A stretch of DNA of 9,612 nt from JAGTRI01 sp964580405. Lineage in GTDB: Archaea; Thermoproteota; Bathyarchaeia; Bathyarchaeales; DTEX01. Shown here piece after piece: positions 5,867 to 9,612 of the stretch (positions are counted from its first letter, which is position 1; each line of letters begins with the position of its first letter). The position numbers and the translations under genes are program-made. The stretch spans positions 1-9,612 of the forward strand of contig CAZOKM010000065.1 in NCBI GenBank assembly GCA_964580405.1. Reading direction: 5' to 3'. A model generated the notes under the pieces. It did no database searches. It had not been told where the DNA came from and worked only from the letters and a program-made list of their open reading frames with translations.

Positions 5867-6010
5867 TCTGATTTGTGTGACATTAGGTTTTTTGTTTTGT
5901 GTGACAATTCCGCAGAGTAAAGAAAACAAACCGTTTAAACGAATCTTTGTTCTGCGGTTCCAGAATGGTTTGACCAATTTTGTAGTTGACTTCTGAACCG
6001 AACGGAACCC
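5867..6010. repeat. Dispersed intergenic repeat, copy A (about 144 bp)
   Basis: This segment aligns without gaps to 9187-9330 (offset 3320). By hand count about 119 of 144 positions match. Best conserved are GATTTGTGTGACATT, TTTGTTTTGTGTGACAAT and TTTGACCAATTTTGTAGTTG. Differences fall in all three codon positions, so conservation is not protein-driven. It lies between arsM (plus) and the maturase gene (minus), and with 5756-5866 it fills this 318-bp gap, where I see no gene. I do not recognise the element; a small RNA, a protein-binding array or a decayed mobile element are all possible. Confidence 0.75.
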
Positions 6011-6073
6011 CCTTCCCAATTTTTCCAGTCTTTGTTGCTAATTTACGTTTCATTTAGCCCAATCTAATTGCCA

Positions 6074-7213
6074 TTAACCTACGTTTTTAGTCATTTTATT
6101 TTCAGCATACGCTTTTAGCTCAAGGAGTCTTCTGTCTGCATGTTCGAACAGCATTCGGTAGGATTCGCAGAAATAGTTGTGATTCAGCCCTAGTTGTATC
6201 CAGTGCTTGGGGCACCCCCCGTTACAATGATTGAGCCAAAGGCAACCCTTGCACTTCGCAGCCAGCTGCCTTTTCTGTGCGCGGAATTTCGCGAACTTTG
6301 GGTTCTTGATTATTTCTTCCAGCGGGCGCTCCATTATGTTGCCCAGAAGGCGTTCGGGTTCCACGAAGAAGTCGCAGGGGTAAACGTCGCCGTTCCTTTC
6401 GACCACGACGTATTTTCCGCATTCTCTGCCGAACACGCACGAAGCCGCTTCTCCCGTCACGTACGAAATTAGAAGGTCCTCGAAGTCCCGTACGTAAACA
6501 GTCGGGATTTCCTTCCCCGCCCATTCGTCGAACACCTCGCACAGAAAGTGTCCGTACTGTTCAGGCGTGACGGAGTACTGGGTGACCCCACCTGTTTCGG
6601 AGCTTCGTTCAGCACATGGAATGAACTGCAGATAGCGGAACCCTTGGCTGAGAAAGAATCGGTATAACTCCCGCGGACGCCATACGTTGCGGTCGTTCAG
6701 CACCACCAGAATGTTGAAGTCCACGTTGTACCTCCTCAGCCACCTAATGCCCCTCATGACCCGTTCGTAGGAAGAACCGCCGTTGCGGTCCCTTCGATAA
6801 CGATTATGAAGCTCCGCGGGACCATCAAGGCTCACACCCACTAGGAATCCATGACGGCTGAGGAATTTCGCCCATTCATCGTCGATTAAGACTCCGTTGG
6901 TCTGCAGGCTGTTCTCGACGATTTGCCCTGGCGCACGAAGCAAACCTTGGAGCTCGACGGCTTGCCTGAAAAAGTCCAGCCCAGCCAGCGTGGGTTCGCC
7001 GCCCTGCCAACAAAAAGAGACCCGCTCTGGGTTCATACTCATGAGCTGCGCGACGAGCTCTCGAAGAACACGGTCACTCATCCTGCATTGACCGTTTTCA
7101 GCGAAAAGCGCAGTCTTCGGGGAATAAAAGCAGTACTTGCATGCGAGGTTGCAGTCTGCGGAAACGGGCTTCACGAGGACGCTTGAAACCTGCACGTTTG
7201 ATGGACTATTCAA
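6074..7213 (-). CDS. Anaerobic sulfatase-maturating enzyme (radical SAM/SPASM)
   Basis: This 379-residue enzyme oxidises the active-site Cys (or Ser) of a sulfatase to C-alpha-formylglycine without oxygen, using SAM and three [4Fe-4S] clusters. The radical SAM motif is C21-x3-C25-x2-C28 in ADCNLACKYCFY. FCWQGGEPTL follows, typical of this family. The SPASM region is complete: C259, C265, GDVYPC (C280), then C321-x2-C324-x5-C330-x3-C334 and C349. Length is normal for the family. The open frame extends to 7468, but that part is antisense-free overlap with the sulfatase gene. I take the TTG at 7213, whose codon overlaps the sulfatase stop (TTGAATAG), implying translational coupling; a GTG at 7195 is an alternative. 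It shares an operon with the sulfatase just upstream, its probable substrate. Confidence 0.93.
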   Translation of the reverse strand: MNSPSNVQVSSVLVKPVSADCNLACKYCFYSPKTALFAENGQCRMSDRVLRELVAQLMSMNPERVSFCWQGGEPTLAGLDFFRQAVELQGLLRAPGQIVENSLQTNGVLIDDEWAKFLSRHGFLVGVSLDGPAELHNRYRRDRNGGSSYERVMRGIRWLRRYNVDFNILVVLNDRNVWRPRELYRFFLSQGFRYLQFIPCAERSSETGGVTQYSVTPEQYGHFLCEVFDEWAGKEIPTVYVRDFEDLLISYVTGEAASCVFGRECGKYVVVERNGDVYPCDFFVEPERLLGNIMERPLEEIIKNPKFAKFRAQKRQLAAKCKGCLWLNHCNGGCPKHWIQLGLNHNYFCESYRMLFEHADRRLLELKAYAENKMTKNVG

Positions 7214-8810
7214 CTTGAAGAATGACCTTCGTCTCCTGGCTTTCTTTGTAGCCGATGCGGGCTGCCTTGCTCCTGAGGACGGTTTTACCCAAGGGTAACT
7301 GCACTGGTTCAACGTACAGAAGCCACCGTGGGTTAGGGCTTTGGTCAAACGTGTACGCTGCTGAGGCGCCCTGCGTTGAGCAATAGATTTGTATAAGAAC
7401 TGGATGTTTGAGGACCGCGCTTTTTGAGGCCGGCTCGAGACCGGGGTTGTCCTCGCAAATTGGAACAAAAATCGGCGCAGCGGTCACAGGCTGCTTTCCA
7501 TCAGGGTACCAGGAACGAACCATGTCCGATTCTGAAATGCGACCCATGTCGCCAACGTCAAGTAGCCACTTGTCCAACGTTTTCCGCAGCCGCTTAATCT
7601 CTAGCTCATACTTGGGGTCCTTGGCGATGTTGTTGACCTCGTGCGGGTCATCCTTCGTGTCGTAAAGCTCCTCAGCGGGTCGGCGCTGAAACATTAGCAG
7701 CTGGGGTCCTTCCAGCTTACCAGCTAGGTAGAGCCGCCACATTTCCTGCATGATCGGGTGCCTGTTGCGATAAGGGATCCAGGAAAGGTAAGGGGTGCCC
7801 GGGTAGTAGTGGCGGATGTACTTGAACCGTTTGTCCCGTACGGCGCGGACCATGTCGTAAGACTCGTCGTGCCGGTCGCGCGTCGCGTACACGCAGTCGC
7901 GGGGCGGCTTGGCTCGGGGGCCAAGGAACGGTTCCCCCTGCATGTGCAGCGGAATTTCAATGTCTGCCAGTGAGAGAACAGTTGGACCAAGGTCAATCGT
8001 GCTCACGAGGTCCTCGCTGACACTGCCTGGCTTCAGGTGCCCCGGCCAGCGCACGATCAGGGGCACGTGGATTCCCGAGTCGTAGGGCCACCGTTTCCCC
8101 CTGGGCATCGGACCGTGGTCGCTCCAGTGAAAAACAATCGTGTCCTCCGCCAGACCGTCCTGCTCTAGCTGTTTTAGAAGTTCTCCTAACTGTTTGTCGC
8201 TTTGTTCGACGTTCGTGTACATCCTTGCAATGGCCTCTCGGACTTTCCAAGTGTCCGGAAAGTAGGGCGGCACCTTGACAGCTTCCGGGTCGAACTTCAT
8301 CTCGGGGCAATTTACGGGCCACATCCCGCTTTCATGAGTAAGCGTCGGGTTGAAAACGGCGAAGAACGACTGCTCCGCGTCGGGTCTGTTGCGCCAGTGC
8401 GCCGCCTCGCTTAGTTCGTCCCAGGCGGTCACCGGGGGCTCAAACTGGTAGTCCGTTTTTACATTGTTTGTGCAGTAGTAGCCAGCAGCGCGAAGGTATT
8501 CCGTGAAGCATCGTACGTAGTGGGGCACAACCGCATGGTACGGCGTGGGCAGCTCGGGCGCAAACCGGTTCGTGTGCGTGGTCCGCATGTGGTGCGCACC
8601 AACCGAGATCGGGTACATTCCCGTGATTATTGCCGCGCGGGCTGGTGCACACACGCCAGCCGTAGAAAACGCGTTTGTCCAACGGCAACCTTCAGCTGCT
8701 AACTGGTCCAAGTTGGGTGTTCGGGCTACTTCGTCTCCGTAGCAACCGTAACAGGGATTCGTGTCCTCGAATGAGACCCAAAGAAAGTTAGGAGCTTCTT
8801 TCCTCTCCAT
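7206..8810 (-). CDS. Cys-type sulfatase, N-sulfoglucosamine sulfohydrolase-like
   Basis: This 534-residue protein is a type I sulfatase, which hydrolyses sulfate esters or sulfamates. The signature CAPAR (Cys54-x-Pro-x-Arg58) followed by AAIITGMYP contains the Cys that becomes formylglycine. Metal ligands include Glu15-Asp16 in VSFEDTNP and Asp231-His232 in WSDHGPMPRGKR. The opening FLWVSFEDTNPCYGCYGD and NAFSTAGVCAPAR resemble the heparan N-sulfatase-like group of bacterial sulfatases, but the substrate cannot be fixed. No signal peptide is visible, so it should act in the cytoplasm, probably on imported oligosaccharides. The ATG at 8810 has GAGG (8822-8819) 8 nt upstream and a TATA-like box near 8874-8881. 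The maturase gene overlaps its stop codon by 8 bp. A sulfatase with its anaerobic maturase marks an oxygen-poor lifestyle. Confidence 0.93.
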   Translation of the reverse strand: MERKEAPNFLWVSFEDTNPCYGCYGDEVARTPNLDQLAAEGCRWTNAFSTAGVCAPARAAIITGMYPISVGAHHMRTTHTNRFAPELPTPYHAVVPHYVRCFTEYLRAAGYYCTNNVKTDYQFEPPVTAWDELSEAAHWRNRPDAEQSFFAVFNPTLTHESGMWPVNCPEMKFDPEAVKVPPYFPDTWKVREAIARMYTNVEQSDKQLGELLKQLEQDGLAEDTIVFHWSDHGPMPRGKRWPYDSGIHVPLIVRWPGHLKPGSVSEDLVSTIDLGPTVLSLADIEIPLHMQGEPFLGPRAKPPRDCVYATRDRHDESYDMVRAVRDKRFKYIRHYYPGTPYLSWIPYRNRHPIMQEMWRLYLAGKLEGPQLLMFQRRPAEELYDTKDDPHEVNNIAKDPKYELEIKRLRKTLDKWLLDVGDMGRISESDMVRSWYPDGKQPVTAAPIFVPICEDNPGLEPASKSAVLKHPVLIQIYCSTQGASAAYTFDQSPNPRWLLYVEPVQLPLGKTVLRSKAARIGYKESQETKVILQVE

Positions 8811-8873
8811 TGCTAATTCCTCAAGTTTGGTTCACGCTGCATGTTACCCTGTAAGGCAGTTAAGCATTCCGCA

Positions 8874-8881
8874 CAAATAAA
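8874..8881 (-). promoter_or_regulatory. TATA-like box for the sulfatase-maturase operon
   Basis: The minus strand reads TTTATTTG here, which would start transcription near 8850 and leave a leader of about 40 nt with a GAGG ribosome binding site 8 nt before the ATG. The repeat-rich stretch at 8960-9135 lies directly upstream, where regulatory sites would be expected. Confidence 0.4.
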
Positions 8882-8959
8882 CAGAGAATGACTTCGGTGG
8901 CAACGAATAACGTAATTAGAACTTTTTTATACTATCCGTTTTTATGTTTGTGCGCTCTT

Positions 8960-9135
8960 CAGGTCTGTTTTGCTCATCAATCTTTTTTCAATTTTAATTA
9001 TCATTTTGTCTTTGTAAAGACCTGTTCTGATTTGCGCGTCAAAATTTTTTTGCGTTTGAGTGGCAAATTTTTTTTGTCTGCGAAGGCTTGTCTAGTGTGA
9101 TCATCAACCGTTCTTCAATTATGATTATCAAACGG
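8960..9135. repeat. Degenerate repeat region upstream of the sulfatase gene (copy C)
   Basis: TCTG-containing units recur at 8964, 9026 and (as TCTA) 9091, i.e. every 62-65 bp, each followed by a TTTG/GTGTGA-like and T-rich stretch. The unit at 9020-9048 (CCTGTTCTGATTTGCGCG) is clearly related to the start of repeat copies A and B. Within it, TGATCATCAACCG (9098-9110) and TGATTATCAAACG (9122-9134) form a direct repeat 24 bp apart. The 8811-9342 gap otherwise holds no convincing gene. Divergence is high, so the boundaries are approximate. Confidence 0.45.
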
Positions 9136-9186
9136 CATCCCCGTGGACCCTTTCTGGTTTAGGGCGCAAATTCAAGTATTAACTGG

Positions 9187-9330
9187 TCTGATTTGTGTGA
9201 CATTGGACTTTTTGTTTTGTGTGACAATGCCACGGATTGCAGGAAACCAACCTTTTCAAAGAATATTTGTTCCGCGGCTCCAGAACACTTTGACCAATTT
9301 TGTAGTTGGCTTCTGAGCTGAACAAAACCC
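9187..9330. repeat. Dispersed intergenic repeat, copy B (about 144 bp)
   Basis: This is the partner of 5867-6010 at about 82% identity without gaps. Its right end lies 12 bp from the 3' end of the tRNA-Gln gene (minus strand). Like copy A it contains TTTGTGTGACA twice, 24 bp apart (9192-9202 and 9216-9226). The sequence beyond 9330 no longer matches copy A, so the element ends here and does not include tRNA sequence. Confidence 0.75.
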
Positions 9331-9342
9331 CTTTTTTTAAAG

Positions 9343-9415
9343 TAGCCCGGGAGAGATTCGAACTCTCGTCAGAGGCTCCAGAGGCCCCGATGCTTGGCCA
9401 CTACACCACCGGGCT
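9343..9415 (-). tRNA. tRNA-Gln (anticodon CUG)
   Basis: The 73-nt minus-strand sequence folds as a complete tRNA. The acceptor stem is AGCCCGG/CCGGGCT with discriminator A. There is a D arm with TGGCCAAG, and an anticodon stem GGGGC/GCCTC with loop CTCTGGA, giving anticodon CTG (rc of 9379-9381). A 4-nt variable loop is followed by T-stem GAGAG/CTCTC with loop TTCGAAT. It reads CAG codons. The A1-U72 pair is the feature archaeal GatDE uses to recognise Glu-tRNA(Gln), consistent with indirect charging. There is no intron and no encoded CCA. Confidence 0.95.
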
Positions 9416-9546
9416 TAGGCAATGATACCCTGATCAGCCAAAGAATTAACTTGCCCGGCATTATTTCTTCTTTTCGCCACACTGACTATTAGAAATTTCG
9501 GTGAATTTGAATGAAGCATTTTCGTAATAATCGAAAAATCGCATTA
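9416..9546. other. Intergenic stretch upstream of tRNA-Gln
   Basis: This 131-bp A+T-rich stretch holds no gene that I can support. It contains an inverted repeat TTTTCG/CGAAAA (about 9520-9537) with loop TAATAAT, just after the stop codon of the right-edge gene, which could act in its 3' end. A weak TTAATT at about 9446-9451 could be the tRNA promoter box, but its spacing to the tRNA (over 30 bp) is longer than ideal. Confidence 0.3.
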
Positions 9547-9612
9547 TTAGTTCTCGATGCCTTTCGCGACTTTCCTCCAGACCATTTCGATTTCCCTTGA
9601 AACCTTACTCCT
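9547..9612 (-). CDS. C-terminal end of an unidentified protein, cut by the right window edge
   Basis: On the minus strand the last 66 bases read as 21 codons plus TAA, giving a peptide ending EIEMVWRKVAKGIEN. The composition (amphipathic, charged, no rare codons) looks like the end of a real helical protein. The other two minus-strand frames are no more convincing. The family cannot be recognised from 21 residues, and the call could be chance. Confidence 0.4.
   Translation of the reverse strand, partial: RSKVSREIEMVWRKVAKGIEN

Noticed and set aside
5789..6019. Minus-strand 76-codon open frame in the arsM-maturase gap
   Set aside because: It coincides with repeat copy A. The matching frame in copy B differs at all codon positions, so there is no sign of protein-level selection.
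7214..7468. N-terminal extension of the maturase frame to 464 residues
   Set aside because: It overlaps the sulfatase C-terminus on the same strand in another frame and reads as basic, low-quality sequence. Maturases normally start 8-15 residues before the KPxxADCNLxCKYC motif, as the TTG or GTG start gives.
8888..9100. Plus-strand 70-codon hydrophobic open frame
   Set aside because: Its Phe/Leu/Val richness comes from the T-rich repeat region, and it lacks a ribosome binding site and homology that I recognise.
8960..9230. CRISPR-like array, because related units recur at about 62-65 bp
   Set aside because: Units are far too diverged, steps are uneven (62, 65, 96), the spacers are themselves similar between loci, and no cas gene is present.
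9330..9415. Integration (att) site at the tRNA-Gln 3' end
   Set aside because: No copy of the tRNA 3' end is found elsewhere in the window, including beside repeat copy A, and no integrase is seen.

Overview
The window looks like a piece of an archaeal chromosome, most likely an anaerobic or microaerophilic lineage such as Bathyarchaeia or another Thermoproteota relative; the phylum is a guess. The archaeal signals are: a PAC2-family (archaeal proteasome-assembly-chaperone-like) protein; several TATA-like boxes about 24-29 bp upstream of start codons, which suggests leaderless or short-leader mRNAs; T-tract terminators; and a tRNA-Gln with the A1-U72 pair that is typical of archaeal tRNA-Gln charged by the GatDE transamidation route.

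Layout. Positions 1-2548 hold a minus-strand series. Read in the direction of transcription it is a stand-alone B12-dependent methionine synthase activation-domain protein (2548-1835), a PAC2 protein (1767-1018) and a family 4 glycoside hydrolase (932 to beyond the left edge). Divergent from the first of these is a TIM-barrel sugar isomerase/epimerase-like gene (2661-3515, plus). Next comes a small Cys/His-containing protein of unknown function (3879-3544, minus), divergent from a nucleotidyltransferase-fold protein (3967-4557, plus). Positions 4582-5755 form an arsenic module: a cysteine-rich PadR-type regulator (minus) and the arsenite methyltransferase gene arsM (plus). They diverge from a 67-80 bp promoter that has one shared TATA box flanked by two near-identical 16-bp dyad operators. 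Positions 6074-8810 (minus) encode a Cys-type sulfatase followed by an overlapping anaerobic sulfatase-maturating radical SAM/SPASM enzyme. A tRNA-Gln(CUG) lies at 9415-9343 (minus). The right edge probably carries the last 21 codons of another minus-strand gene.

How the genes fit together. The sulfatase and its maturase form a self-contained pair: the maturase converts the active-site Cys to formylglycine without oxygen. With the GH4 glycosidase and the isomerase-like enzyme they suggest intracellular use of (sulfated) oligosaccharides. The padR/arsM pair is a plausible arsenic-responsive methylation unit in which the regulator controls both directions from a symmetric promoter.

Unexplained structure. 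A gap-free repeat of about 144 bp occurs in two intergenic regions 3320 bp apart (5867-6010 and 9187-9330, about 82% identical by hand count). A more diverged, roughly 62-bp-periodic relative lies between them, upstream of the sulfatase gene. The repeat has no clear coding pattern and matches no element I recognise.
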